A stretch of DNA of 64,000 nt, taken from NCBI GenBank assembly GCA_965204235.1, contig OZ241979.1, positions 3,906,001 through 3,970,000 of the forward strand. Reading direction: 5' to 3'. Every line of letters starts with the position of its first letter. Positions within the stretch are counted from its first letter, which is position 1. The DNA is from JAJDTQ01 sp965204235 (GTDB taxonomy: Bacteria > Desulfobacterota > Binatia > UBA9968 > JAJDTQ01). Shown one piece after another: positions 40,970 to 52,453 of this stretch. The notes under the pieces are model-generated. The model was not told where the DNA came from. It saw only the letters and a program-made list of their open reading frames with translations, and ran no database searches. The position numbers and the translations under genes were made by a program.

Positions 40970-43450
40970 TCACTCGTAGAGGTGCGGATCGTCCACGGTG
41001 GTCTTCGGTCTGCGGATCTGGGGCGTGACGGACGGCAGCCCGGGACGCGCGCGGATCATGAAGTCCACCGGGACGAAATCCTTGAGGAACGGTATCGGCA
41101 GCCGGGCGCCGGCGTAGGGGCTGGCGGCGTCGTTGCCCACCACCAACTCGTCGGCCAGGAAGGACCTGGGCGCGTCCGCCCGCACGTTGACCCCTCCGGA
41201 CGCGGTCACGCCTCCCCGCAGCGTAGGCAGGCCGTAGGCTTGCTGTGGGTCCGATTCCTTCTCGCTCAGCAACCGGTAGTCGAGTATGCGCGGGCGCGGC
41301 TTTGCGCCGCGCCCGGTCCGGCGTATGAACTCCAGGTCCGCTTCGCCCCGGCCGCGGCCCTCGGTCTCCGGCTGCATCAACCGGGCCGGGAAGTCGGGGA
41401 ACCCCCCGGCGCTGTTCTCGTCCCTTTCGTCCACGTCCATGGCGGCGCGCTCGTAGTGCTGTTCGCGCAACAGCGCTTCCAGGCCCTCCACCCGCGTCCG
41501 GGCGATGGGATAGGTGCGGGTCCGGGGGCCCCAGGGGGTGTCGTAGTGCAGCATCACCGCGTGGCGTCCGAGGACGTTGAGGCCGGTGTCGGCCAGTTCC
41601 AGGTTGTCGAGGCTGCCGTCGAAGAGGGCGGCCTTGAGGCCGAGGCCCCGGGGCCCGTAGAGGTTCGGGTGGTCGGCGAGGAAGCGTTTGCTCAACCTGA
41701 AGCCGCGGTTCTCCGCGGAGACCAGCCGGGCGAGCAGGCCCTTGGCCTGCTCCCCTGCTGCGGTGTCGGGGTAATGCTCGAGCACCGCCCGGTACAGGGT
41801 CCGCCGCCGTTCCCGGGATCCGGTCCCTTCGGCCGCGTCCAGCAGCGCTCGCCCGGCCCTCTCCTCCAGCGCCCGGAGCTCCGCGGGCGAAACCTTGCCG
41901 GAGATCCGGTAGTAGTGCAGCGCCTTGTGGACGTGGCCACGGCTCTCGTACGCTTCGCCCAGCACCTGGTAGACGTCGCCGGACTTCCCGGAATCCGGCC
42001 GGGCGCGGACGTACCGGGCTGCGGCGTCGATCACGGCCTGGTTGGACACCGGGTTCCCGCTGAGCATCTCCAGCACGTTGCCGCTCACCATCAGGACGTT
42101 CGCGGCGCCCAGGGTGGCGGCCCCGGCCACGCCGTGGGTGATCACCGGCGCCGCCCCCATCAGGGCGTTCTTCTCGAGGAAGTCCTCGCCCAGCAGCACG
42201 AACCGCAACTGCTCCAGGTGGTAGCCGGCGCGGGCCCGGTCCAGCGCTCCCAGCAGGTTGTATTCCGGGCTGTCCAGCAACGTCCGGGCGCGCTGCCGCA
42301 GTCTCGGGGACGGGGCCGCGTTGGCGATCTCGTTCAGGACCTCCTTGGCCGCTTCGTGGCGTCCGTCGAGGTCCAGGGCCGCGGCCTCGGCGTCCCTCGC
42401 CAGGGTCCCCAGGGTCGCGTCGTCGTAGCGGCGCCCCATGTCCCGGGCCCGCTCCCCGGCCCTCGCGGCGTCCCCCCGGGCCAAGGCGTACAGCAACTCC
42501 CGGACGTCCCTCTTCTGCTCGGGGGTCGCGTCGGACAGGCTGTCGGCGTCGGCCACGGAAAGGTTCCGGCGCCGGGTCCGGTCCCGGGCTTCCCGGGCCG
42601 CGTCGATCTCCTCGAACCGCTGCTCCACGTCTTCCGCCTCCGGATCCGCCACCGCGGCCAAGTAGGCGTGGAACTCCGCTTCCTCGATCTTCCCCTGGTC
42701 CAGGGCCTCGCGCGCCCGGGTCAGGCGCCGGTGGATCCAGTTGCCCTTCCGGTCCGCTTCGAGGGCGGCGATCTTCCGCTCCACTTCCGCACGCCGGGGG
42801 TCGTTGGGGAAACGCTCCAGGAAGCGTTGGTAGAGCATCAGGGCCTTGCGTTTGGCCGCGGGCATGTGCGGCTCCCGGACCCTCCGCAACTCCGCGAAAG
42901 CGGTGTCCACGGCCGCGGTGACGTAGGATCCCGACGCGAGCTTCACCAGGTCCACCGGTCCCAGCAGCCGGTTCAGGAGCGCGTTCCAGCGGCCGATCCG
43001 GCTCTCGGCCATCAACGAGTCGGCCCGTTCCAGCTCGTCCCGGCGCAGCCGGGCGCGGATCACCCGTTGCCGTGCCTCGGACGGCGCTTCGGCCAGCGCC
43101 CGCCGTTGCGCGTCCCGGTACGCCTCCCGGTCGGTGAGGTTGCCGTGGTGGAGGTCCCTCACGTGGTGGGCGAGCCCGCCGTCCGCGTTCGCCTCCCTGT
43201 CCCGCTCCTCGAAGTAGCGGACGTGCTCGTGGAACCCTTCCGTGCGGTGGGTCAGGGCGTCGATGAGGACTTGGCGCACGCGTCTCCCGGTCTCGTCGGG
43301 GAAGTACCGTTCGGCCGTCACCGGCTGCTCGAAGGGGTCGAAGTCGGACAGGGGGTCCCGCAGCCGCTCCATGGAGTCCCCGGGCGCCCGCGCCCAGGCG
43401 GAAGCCGGGAGCAGGAGGACCAGGCAGAGGGCCAGCGCGCCGCTCTTCAT
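40970..43450 (-). CDS. Large secreted TPR-like protein of unknown function
   Basis: An 826-residue exported protein with a clear signal peptide (ALALCLVLLLPASAWARA). The rest is mostly helical with TPR-like stretches, for example AKRKALMLYQRFLERFPNDP (about 200-220) and VYQVLGEAYESRGHVHKALH (about 490-510), and a hydrophobic Gly/Ala patch around 440-470 (VITHGVAGAATLGAANVLMV). The C-terminal 150 residues are non-helical and proline-rich. No enzyme motif is visible. Its start overlaps the stop of the upstream lipoprotein gene (ATGA), so both products are made together and likely act together in the periplasm or outer membrane. Confidence 0.82.
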   Translation of the reverse strand: MKSGALALCLVLLLPASAWARAPGDSMERLRDPLSDFDPFEQPVTAERYFPDETGRRVRQVLIDALTHRTEGFHEHVRYFEERDREANADGGLAHHVRDLHHGNLTDREAYRDAQRRALAEAPSEARQRVIRARLRRDELERADSLMAESRIGRWNALLNRLLGPVDLVKLASGSYVTAAVDTAFAELRRVREPHMPAAKRKALMLYQRFLERFPNDPRRAEVERKIAALEADRKGNWIHRRLTRAREALDQGKIEEAEFHAYLAAVADPEAEDVEQRFEEIDAAREARDRTRRRNLSVADADSLSDATPEQKRDVRELLYALARGDAARAGERARDMGRRYDDATLGTLARDAEAAALDLDGRHEAAKEVLNEIANAAPSPRLRQRARTLLDSPEYNLLGALDRARAGYHLEQLRFVLLGEDFLEKNALMGAAPVITHGVAGAATLGAANVLMVSGNVLEMLSGNPVSNQAVIDAAARYVRARPDSGKSGDVYQVLGEAYESRGHVHKALHYYRISGKVSPAELRALEERAGRALLDAAEGTGSRERRRTLYRAVLEHYPDTAAGEQAKGLLARLVSAENRGFRLSKRFLADHPNLYGPRGLGLKAALFDGSLDNLELADTGLNVLGRHAVMLHYDTPWGPRTRTYPIARTRVEGLEALLREQHYERAAMDVDERDENSAGGFPDFPARLMQPETEGRGRGEADLEFIRRTGRGAKPRPRILDYRLLSEKESDPQQAYGLPTLRGGVTASGGVNVRADAPRSFLADELVVGNDAASPYAGARLPIPFLKDFVPVDFMIRARPGLPSVTPQIRRPKTTVDDPHLYE

Positions 43451-44382
43451 CTGTTGCGTCTCCTCATCCGCTCCATGAGGCCCTTCAGGCTGACGAGCTT
43501 GCCGTTGGCCTCCACCTTCTCCATCGCGCCGTCCTGTTGGGCCACTTCCGCATAGAGAGTCATGGCGGAGTTGGCGAATCCCTCGAAGGTCTCCATGTCG
43601 AAGTCCAGACCCTCCGGGTCGCGCCGGATCGAGTATTCCCTGGCCAGGCTCACGTAGTAGTCGCCGAAATCCAGCAGGTGGCGGTGGTAGTTCTTGCTCT
43701 GCACGTGCCGGGAGAGGAGTTCGCCGTAACCCAGGACCACGAGCTCGTTGCCCTGGTTCAGGCGATGCCGGTTGAGCTCCACGAAAGCCACCTTGGCCCG
43801 GTCGATGCGTTCCGCCTCCACCCGGGCGAGGTGCTCCAGGGGGGTCCCCGCGTGCCGCCGGGTCAGCGCGTCCCAGGCCAGCACCCTCTCGTCCAGGGCC
43901 TTGATGTGCTCGAAGGGGTCGTCCCTGGGAAGCGCCGCTTCGGCGATGCGCCGGAACTCCTCCAGGGCGTCGAGACGACGCTTCGCCGGTTCCGCCAGTT
44001 CGCCTCCTCCCCGGGCCGCGGCGCGGTAGTGGCGGATGGCGCGGGGGTAGTCCCTGAGACGTTCGTAAGCGGTGGCCCGGGTGAACTCGACGACGTCGCG
44101 GTACCCGTTCCCGTGCTTGCGTTCGTAGTCGTCCAGCCGCAGCAGGGTGGCCTTCAGGATGTTGGTCCCGGTCACGTCCTTGGGGACGTCGAAACGGTAG
44201 GTGTCCTCGCGCGAAAGCCGCTGGAACTCGCTGACGATCTCCAGCAGGTTCGCCGGCTGCGCGTAACGCGGGTCCGGCGCCGGCGCCCGGGGCGCCGTTC
44301 CGGCGCAGCCGGCCGCGAAGAGGAGCGCTGCGGCCCGCGGCAGCACACGGGTCAGGACCTTGCGGTGATGAGCGAATAGCAC
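43447..44382 (-). CDS. Putative lipoprotein with TPR-like helices
   Basis: A protein of about 311 residues. Near its N-terminus is a lipobox (LLFAAGC) followed by AGTAPRAPAPDPRY, so it should be lipid-anchored. The body is helical (YERLRDYPRAIRHYRAAARG is TPR-like) and ends in a basic helix. The start is uncertain: GTG at 44382 gives a basic n-region and overlaps the end of the cupin gene, while GTG 44346 gives a minimal signal of about 14 residues. Overlap with the next gene indicates one operon with the large TPR protein. Family unknown; an envelope scaffold is inference. Confidence 0.78.
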   Translation of the reverse strand: MLFAHHRKVLTRVLPRAAALLFAAGCAGTAPRAPAPDPRYAQPANLLEIVSEFQRLSREDTYRFDVPKDVTGTNILKATLLRLDDYERKHGNGYRDVVEFTRATAYERLRDYPRAIRHYRAAARGGGELAEPAKRRLDALEEFRRIAEAALPRDDPFEHIKALDERVLAWDALTRRHAGTPLEHLARVEAERIDRAKVAFVELNRHRLNQGNELVVLGYGELLSRHVQSKNYHRHLLDFGDYYVSLAREYSIRRDPEGLDFDMETFEGFANSAMTLYAEVAQQDGAMEKVEANGKLVSLKGLMERMRRRNR

Positions 44383-44708
44383 AGTACCAGCTCGTCCCCC
44401 CGGGCCGCGAAGTCGTGGGGCACGCCCCTCGGGACGTGGCAGAGCATGCCGGGCGCGAGCTCCGTCACCTCCCCTGCGGCGCGCAGCCGGCCGACGCCGC
44501 GGAGCACGTGGCACACCACGTCCTCGTCGTCGTGGACGATCTGTTTCGGGTCGGCGGCCGTGGTGGGGCGGAAGGAGACCAAGCCGACGCGGAAGCCGTC
44601 CCCTTCGATGCAGCTCTTGTGCCGGATCTCCGAGTTGACCCGGGCGAGTTCGGCCAGGGCTTCGTCGATGTTCACGGTCCTCGGACCGGACGGTGGACGG
44701 CTGGACAC
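44352..44708 (-). CDS. Small cupin-domain protein
   Basis: A 118-residue single-domain cupin. The barrel motifs are recognisable though degenerate: VHDDEDVVCHVLRGVGRLRA for motif 1 and GMLCHVPRGVPHDFAA for motif 2. The paired metal-binding histidines are only partly preserved (His in VHDDED, His in PRGVPHDF), so metal binding is possible but not sure. It starts at GTG 44708 with GGAGG upstream and lies between the DHH phosphoesterase-ald unit and the lipoprotein gene in the same direction. Its ligand is unknown. Confidence 0.82.
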   Translation of the reverse strand: MSSRPPSGPRTVNIDEALAELARVNSEIRHKSCIEGDGFRVGLVSFRPTTAADPKQIVHDDEDVVCHVLRGVGRLRAAGEVTELAPGMLCHVPRGVPHDFAARGDELVLCYSLITARS

Positions 44709-44720
44709 GGGGACCTCCGC

Positions 44721-45662
44721 TTACGTGGCCGGTTCCGAAATACGGCGCAGGATCTCGCGGACGGCGCGCCCGGCGTCCGCGTCCGGCACCCTGCACGACC
44801 CCACCACCCGGTGGCCGCCGCCGCCGTAGTGGCTGAGCAGTTCGCCCACGTTGACCGCGGAGGTGGCGTGGAAGATGTTGTAGCCCACGGAGATGGCGGT
44901 GGTGTCCTTCCTCTGGGGGTCCCGGGAGACCTTCATGGAGATGTTCCCGTCCGGGAACAGGGTGTAGAGCAGGAAACGGTTGGCGTCGGTCAGGTCCTCG
45001 GTGTCCCTGAGGTCGAGGAAGATGACGTTGCGCCTCATCTCCGCGCGCGCCAGCAACTGTTGCCGCAGCCGTTCCTGCATGTCCAGGATGCGCTCGCAGC
45101 GTCGCCGGACTTCCGCGTCGCCCAGCACCTCGTCCAGGGTGCGGTCGCGGACCAGGCCGATCAGTCGGCGCCAGTAGGGCTCCTCGGCGTCGTCCTTCCC
45201 GTAGATGGTCATGGAGACGAGCACGTAGCCCGACGGCCGCAGCACGTCCTCCCGGGTCAGGGTCCCGCCGTCGATCTTGTCCGTGTCCCGGAGCAGCGCC
45301 GTCACGCGGTCGGAGCGCATCATGCGCAGGCCGGAACGGTAGCGCGTCCCCGAGGCGCCGGGGACCTGCGAATAGTACTCGAAGACCACCCGGGCCGCGC
45401 TCGGCGCCAGACGGAAGGCGCCGCGGCCCGGGACCACGGGACGGTCGAACCCCGACGCGCCGTTGGTGAAATGGTGGTCGAACCACAGGGTGCAGGCCGG
45501 GTGGTAGGGGAGGTTGGCGATGACGTCGCCGGCGCGGATCTCCACTGCGCCGTCCTGCATGAACCTGGGCTCCACGAAGAGGTAGGAGTCGATGTCCTCG
45601 AGCGCGGTAATGAGGGCGCCGCACACGATGCCGTCGAAGTCGGGTCGGGTGACCAGCCTCAT
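44721..45662 (-). CDS. DHH family phosphoesterase
   Basis: A 313-residue DHH/DHHA1 protein of the group containing nanoRNase/pAp phosphatase and exopolyphosphatase-like enzymes. Motif I is TRPDFDGIVCGAL (Asp8, Asp10), the DHH motif is WFDHHFTNG (62-64), and the C-terminal DHHA1 substrate-binding motif is HYGGGGHRVVGSCRV. The set suggests a manganese-dependent phosphoesterase cutting short nucleotides or a related compound; the exact substrate cannot be read. Its start overlaps the stop of the alanine dehydrogenase gene (ATGA). Confidence 0.9.
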   Translation of the reverse strand: MRLVTRPDFDGIVCGALITALEDIDSYLFVEPRFMQDGAVEIRAGDVIANLPYHPACTLWFDHHFTNGASGFDRPVVPGRGAFRLAPSAARVVFEYYSQVPGASGTRYRSGLRMMRSDRVTALLRDTDKIDGGTLTREDVLRPSGYVLVSMTIYGKDDAEEPYWRRLIGLVRDRTLDEVLGDAEVRRRCERILDMQERLRQQLLARAEMRRNVIFLDLRDTEDLTDANRFLLYTLFPDGNISMKVSRDPQRKDTTAISVGYNIFHATSAVNVGELLSHYGGGGHRVVGSCRVPDADAGRAVREILRRISEPAT

Positions 45663-46777
45663 GCGTGGAGGACCTCTTCCACCGGCGTAAGCGGCGCCTC
45701 CAGGGCGCTGGCGACTCCCGCATGGGTCACCCTGCCGTCGTGGACGTTGAGCCCCCGCGCCAACGGGCGGCTCTCCCGCATGGCCCGTTGCAGACCCTTG
45801 TCGGCGATCTCCAGTCCGTAGGACAGGGTGGCGTTGGTCAGGGCGTAGGTGGAGGTGTGGGGCACCAGGGACGGCATGTTGGAGACGCAGTAGTGCACCA
45901 CCCTCTCCTCCACGTAGGTGGGGTCCCGGTGCGTGGTGGGCCGGGACGTCTCGGCGAACCCTCCCTGGTCGATGGAGACGTCCACGATGGCCGCGCCCCG
46001 CTTCATCTTCCGCACCCGGTCCCGCCGCAGCAACAGGGGAGTCCTGTCCCCGGTCACCAGCACGGAGCCGACCACCAGGTCCGCATCGACGATCTCATCC
46101 TCCAGGTTGGCTTGGTTGGAGGTGAGGGTGGTGAGCCGTCCGCCGAGGATGTCCCGGAGGTAGCGCAGCCGGGCGGGGTTCACGTCCAGCACGCTCACGT
46201 CCGCGCCCATGCCCGCGGCCACCTGGCACGCGGAGGCGCCCACCGCGCCGGCGCCGATGACCACCACCTTGCCCGGCCGGACCCCCGAGGCGCCTCCCAG
46301 CAGCACGCCCCGCCCGCCGTTCTCCGCCTGCAGGCACCACGCCCCCACCTGTAGGGACAGGCGTCCGGCGATCTCGCTCATGGGCGTCAGCAAGGGCAAC
46401 GAGCCGTCGTCCATCTCGATGGTCTCATAGCCGACCGCGGTGACCCGGTTCTCGCGCAGCGTGCTCGTGAGCTCGGGGTTGGCGGCCAGATGGAGGTAGG
46501 TGAACAGCGTCAGGTCCGGCCTCAGGCAGGCGAACTCCTCGGGCACCGGCTCCTTTACCTTCATCACGAGGTCGGACCGGCTCCACACGTCCCGCGCCCG
46601 GTCCAGCACCGCGGCCCCCGCGGCCGTGTAGGCGCGGTTGGGGAAGCGGCTGCCCCGGCCGGCGTTGCGCTCCACCAGCACCCGGTGGCCGCGGGCGACG
46701 AAGGCCGCGGCTCCCGCGGGCGTCAGCGCGATGCGGTTCTCCTCGGTCTTCAACTCTTTCGGCACGCCCACGACCAT
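45659..46777 (-). CDS. ald: Alanine dehydrogenase
   Basis: A 372-residue NAD-dependent enzyme interconverting L-alanine and pyruvate plus ammonia. It starts VGVPKELKTEENRIALTPAG, has MKVKEPVPEEF with the substrate-binding Lys, LFTYLHLAANPELT, a Rossmann motif VVIGAGAVGASACQVAAGMG, and VHYCVSNMPSLVPHTST. The length is normal for the family. The ATG at 46777 is fixed by the conserved N-terminus. It heads a minus-strand unit, overlapping the DHH phosphoesterase gene, and is divergent from folD. Confidence 0.95.
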   Translation of the reverse strand: MVVGVPKELKTEENRIALTPAGAAAFVARGHRVLVERNAGRGSRFPNRAYTAAGAAVLDRARDVWSRSDLVMKVKEPVPEEFACLRPDLTLFTYLHLAANPELTSTLRENRVTAVGYETIEMDDGSLPLLTPMSEIAGRLSLQVGAWCLQAENGGRGVLLGGASGVRPGKVVVIGAGAVGASACQVAAGMGADVSVLDVNPARLRYLRDILGGRLTTLTSNQANLEDEIVDADLVVGSVLVTGDRTPLLLRRDRVRKMKRGAAIVDVSIDQGGFAETSRPTTHRDPTYVEERVVHYCVSNMPSLVPHTSTYALTNATLSYGLEIADKGLQRAMRESRPLARGLNVHDGRVTHAGVASALEAPLTPVEEVLHA

Positions 46778-46922
46778 CTGTCCATTGGTACGCGAGCGCC
46801 TCGAGGGTGTCAAGGAGAGCGCCGGATCCCCGCGCTTGGCAGGGTTCCGTTGACCTGGGTCCACCGGCGTGTTAACCGGGTTTCCAGGCGCGCAACGAGG
46901 ACGGGAGGACGACGGGAGGACC

Positions 46923-47768
46923 ATGGTCATCGACGGCAGGGCGGTGGCGCGGCAGGTGCGCGAAGAGGTGCGGGTCGAGGTCGAGAGGCTTCGCAACGAC
47001 CACGGCGTGACGCCCGGGCTCGGGGTCGTGCTCGTGGGCGACGACCCGGCCTCGCGCATCTACGTCCGGAACAAGGAGAAGGCGTGCGCGGAAGCAGGCA
47101 TCCGCTCGGTGGAGCACCTGCTTCCCGCGACCGTGCCCGAGCACGAGCTCATCGCCCTGGTCGGCCGGCTCAACGAGGACCCGGCCATCCACGGCATCCT
47201 CGTGCAACTGCCCCTGCCCGACTCCATGGCGTCGGATCGAGTGCTCCGGGCCGTCTCCCCGGACAAGGACGTAGACGGGTTCCATCCGGTGAACCAGGGG
47301 CTGCTGCTCTCCGGCGGCGAGGGGTTCGAGCCCTGCACTCCCCTGGGGATCATGAAGTTGCTGGATTCCGTGGGCTGCGAGCTCCGGGGCAAGTCGGCGG
47401 TGGTGGTGGGGCGCAGCAACATCGTCGGCAAGCCGGTGGCGCTCATGCTGCTCGCCCGGCACGCCACCGTCACCCTGTGTCACTCGCGGACCGCGGACCT
47501 GGACCGGGAGGTGGGGCGGGCCGACGTGCTGGTGGCCGCGGTGGGCAGGGCCCACGCCATCCGGGGAGGATGGATCAAGCCGGGCGCGGTGGTCATCGAC
47601 GTGGGCATCAACCGGACGTCCGCGGGAAAGTTGGCGGGCGACGTGGAGTTCGACGCAGCCCGGGATCGCGCCTCCTGGATCTCGCCGGTCCCCGGCGGCG
47701 TCGGTCCCATGACCATCTCCATGCTGTTGTCCAATACCCTCGAGTCGGCCCGGCGAGCCCTCGACTAG
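46923..47768 (+). CDS. folD: Bifunctional methylenetetrahydrofolate dehydrogenase/cyclohydrolase
   Basis: A 281-residue FolD, which oxidises 5,10-methylene-THF and hydrolyses the methenyl form to 10-formyl-THF. Family stretches are ASRIYVRNKEKACAEAGI with the catalytic Lys, GILVQLPLPDSM, the DKDVDGFHPVNQG segment, and VVVGRSNIVGKPVALMLLAR. GGGAGG precedes the ATG at 46923. It leads the glycine-cleavage genes, and the grouping is functional: the glycine cleavage system makes the methylene-THF that FolD uses. Confidence 0.97.
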   Translation: MVIDGRAVARQVREEVRVEVERLRNDHGVTPGLGVVLVGDDPASRIYVRNKEKACAEAGIRSVEHLLPATVPEHELIALVGRLNEDPAIHGILVQLPLPDSMASDRVLRAVSPDKDVDGFHPVNQGLLLSGGEGFEPCTPLGIMKLLDSVGCELRGKSAVVVGRSNIVGKPVALMLLARHATVTLCHSRTADLDREVGRADVLVAAVGRAHAIRGGWIKPGAVVIDVGINRTSAGKLAGDVEFDAARDRASWISPVPGGVGPMTISMLLSNTLESARRALD

Positions 47769-47770
47769 CC

Positions 47771-48883
47771 ATGGCGACGGGGGCCAGCGCCAACCACCGG
47801 AGCGGCAGGGCGCGGGAAGCGCCCAGGAGGACCCCGCTCCACCCGCGCCACCAGGCTCTCGGCGCCCATATGGCGGAGTTCGCAGGGTGGGAGATGCCGA
47901 TCCGGTACCGGGGCATCCGGGCCGAGCACGCCGCGGTGCGGTCCGGGGCGGGCCTCTTCGACGTGAGCCACATGGGAGAGATCGAGGTGGCCGGTCCGGG
48001 CGCCACCCGGTTCTGTCAGCGGCTCACCGCCAACGACGTCGAGCGCCTGGAGCCGTTGCAGTCCCAGTACACCTTGTTGTTGAACGAGCGGGCCGGCATC
48101 ATCGACGACCTGTTGCTCTTTCGGCTGGAGCCCGAGCGCTACCTGTTGTGCGTCAACGCGGCTAGGCGCCGCGTCGATTTCGAGTGGCTGGCGAGCCACG
48201 CAGGCGGCCGCGTGGCCGTGCGGGACGTGAGCGACGCCCATGCGCTGCTGGCGCTCCAGGGGCCGGCGTCCGAGGGGGTCCTGGGTCCGTTGACCGATGT
48301 CCACCTGCCCGGGGTCGAGGCGTTCCACTTCGTTCCGGGGGAGGTGGGCGGGGTCCGCTGCCTGGTGTCGCGCACCGGGTACACCGGCGAGGACGGCTTC
48401 GAGCTCTACTGCGCCGCGGAGGACGGGGTCCGGCTGTGGGACGCCCTGGCGGGCGCCGGCGGAGTGGAGCCGGCCGGGCTGGGGGCCAGGGACACCCTCC
48501 GTCTCGAGAAAGGGTTCGCGCTCTACGGGCGGGAGATCGACGAGACCACCACCCCGCGGGAGGCCCGGCTGGGTTGGGTGGCCAAGCCGGACAAGGGTCC
48601 CTTCATCGGCTCGGACGCGCTGGCGCGGCAGGAGCCGCCCCCGCGGCGCTTGGTGGGTCTGGAGATGGAGGAGGCCGGCATCGCCCGGGAAGGCTGCCGG
48701 GTGTTCCACGGCGACGGCGACGTGGGGCGGGTGACCAGCGGCACGCTGTCCCCGACCCTGGGCAAGGCCATCGCCCTGGCCTACGTGCCCGCGGAGCTCG
48801 CGGCCCGGGGCGCCGAGGTTCGGGTGGAGGTCCGCAGCCGGCGGATCCGCGCCCGGGTCGTCCGCGTGCCTTTCGTCCCATAG
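47771..48883 (+). CDS. gcvT: Glycine cleavage system T protein (aminomethyltransferase)
   Basis: A 370-residue THF-dependent aminomethyltransferase, releasing ammonia and forming methylene-THF from the aminomethyl arm of the H protein. Conserved segments are FAGWEMPIRYRGIRAEHAAV, GLFDVSHMGEIEV, and RTGYTGEDGFELYC. The first 20 residues are an unusual basic extension (NHRSGRAREAPRRTP); later starts exist but lack ribosome sites. It begins two bases after folD. The gcvH and gcvP genes follow, but mobile-element copy C has inserted in the gap. Confidence 0.95.
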   Translation: MATGASANHRSGRAREAPRRTPLHPRHQALGAHMAEFAGWEMPIRYRGIRAEHAAVRSGAGLFDVSHMGEIEVAGPGATRFCQRLTANDVERLEPLQSQYTLLLNERAGIIDDLLLFRLEPERYLLCVNAARRRVDFEWLASHAGGRVAVRDVSDAHALLALQGPASEGVLGPLTDVHLPGVEAFHFVPGEVGGVRCLVSRTGYTGEDGFELYCAAEDGVRLWDALAGAGGVEPAGLGARDTLRLEKGFALYGREIDETTTPREARLGWVAKPDKGPFIGSDALARQEPPPRRLVGLEMEEAGIAREGCRVFHGDGDVGRVTSGTLSPTLGKAIALAYVPAELAARGAEVRVEVRSRRIRARVVRVPFVP

Positions 48884-48936
48884 ACGCGCCGGCGCCGCTG
48901 AGAAGCAGGAACTCGCAACTCCTGAAGTTCATGATG

Positions 48937-49046
48937 GGAACCTCTGATCGATCCCGGCTCGAGGCGCCTCTCCCTGTGGGAAAGCGCGCCCTTCGACTTC
49001 GCTTCGCTACGCTCAGGACGAACGGGGACGATCGTTCAGGGTTTCC
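48937..49046 (+). mobile_element. MITE-like dispersed element, copy C
   Basis: A 110-bp copy from GGAACCTCTGATCG to CAGGGTTTCC between gcvT and gcvH. Flanks GATG and GATT match at three of four bases. It widens the gap inside an otherwise tight operon and may affect transcript processing. Confidence 0.82.
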
Positions 49047-49099
49047 GATTCCCGGTTCGTAGTTCCCGGTGCGCGGGGCGCGCCGCCAAGGAGGATCCG

Positions 49100-49495
49100 A
49101 TGGAGTTCCCGAAGGGTTTGAAGTATTCGAAAGAGCACGAGTGGGTGCTGGTGGAGGACGAGGACGGCGCCGTCATCGGAATATCGGATTTCGCCCAGAA
49201 CGAGCTGGGCGAGGTGGTGTACGTGGAGGCGCCGGAACTGGGGGAGAAGATCAGCAAGGACGACCCCTTCGGCGCGGTGGAGTCGGTGAAGGCGGTCTCG
49301 GACCTCTACGCGCCCGTCAGCGGCGCGGTGACCGAGGTCAACGACGCGCTGCCGGACACGCCGGAGCTCATCAACGAGGACCCCTACGGCGAAGGCTGGA
49401 TCATCAAGGTGGCCATGTCCGACCCGGGAGAGCTCGACGATCTCATGACAGCGGAAGAGTACGCGGCCTACTGCGAGGGGCAGGACGACGTCTGA
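49100..49495 (+). CDS. gcvH: Glycine cleavage system H protein
   Basis: A 131-residue lipoyl carrier protein. The lipoyl lysine is Lys64 in AVESVKAVSDLYAP, and ISDFAQNELGEVVYVEAPEL precedes it as in all H proteins. It shuttles the aminomethyl intermediate between P and T and is reoxidised by dihydrolipoamide dehydrogenase, whose gene is not here. The ATG has AAGGAGG upstream. gcvP follows 13 bases later. Confidence 0.97.
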   Translation: MEFPKGLKYSKEHEWVLVEDEDGAVIGISDFAQNELGEVVYVEAPELGEKISKDDPFGAVESVKAVSDLYAPVSGAVTEVNDALPDTPELINEDPYGEGWIIKVAMSDPGELDDLMTAEEYAAYCEGQDDV

Positions 49496-49508
49496 CACGA
49501 GTGGCGCG

Positions 49509-52418
<2,910 letters not shown>

Positions 52419-52453
52419 GCAGGGTCAAGGGGGGCAGGAATGATGGACCGGGT

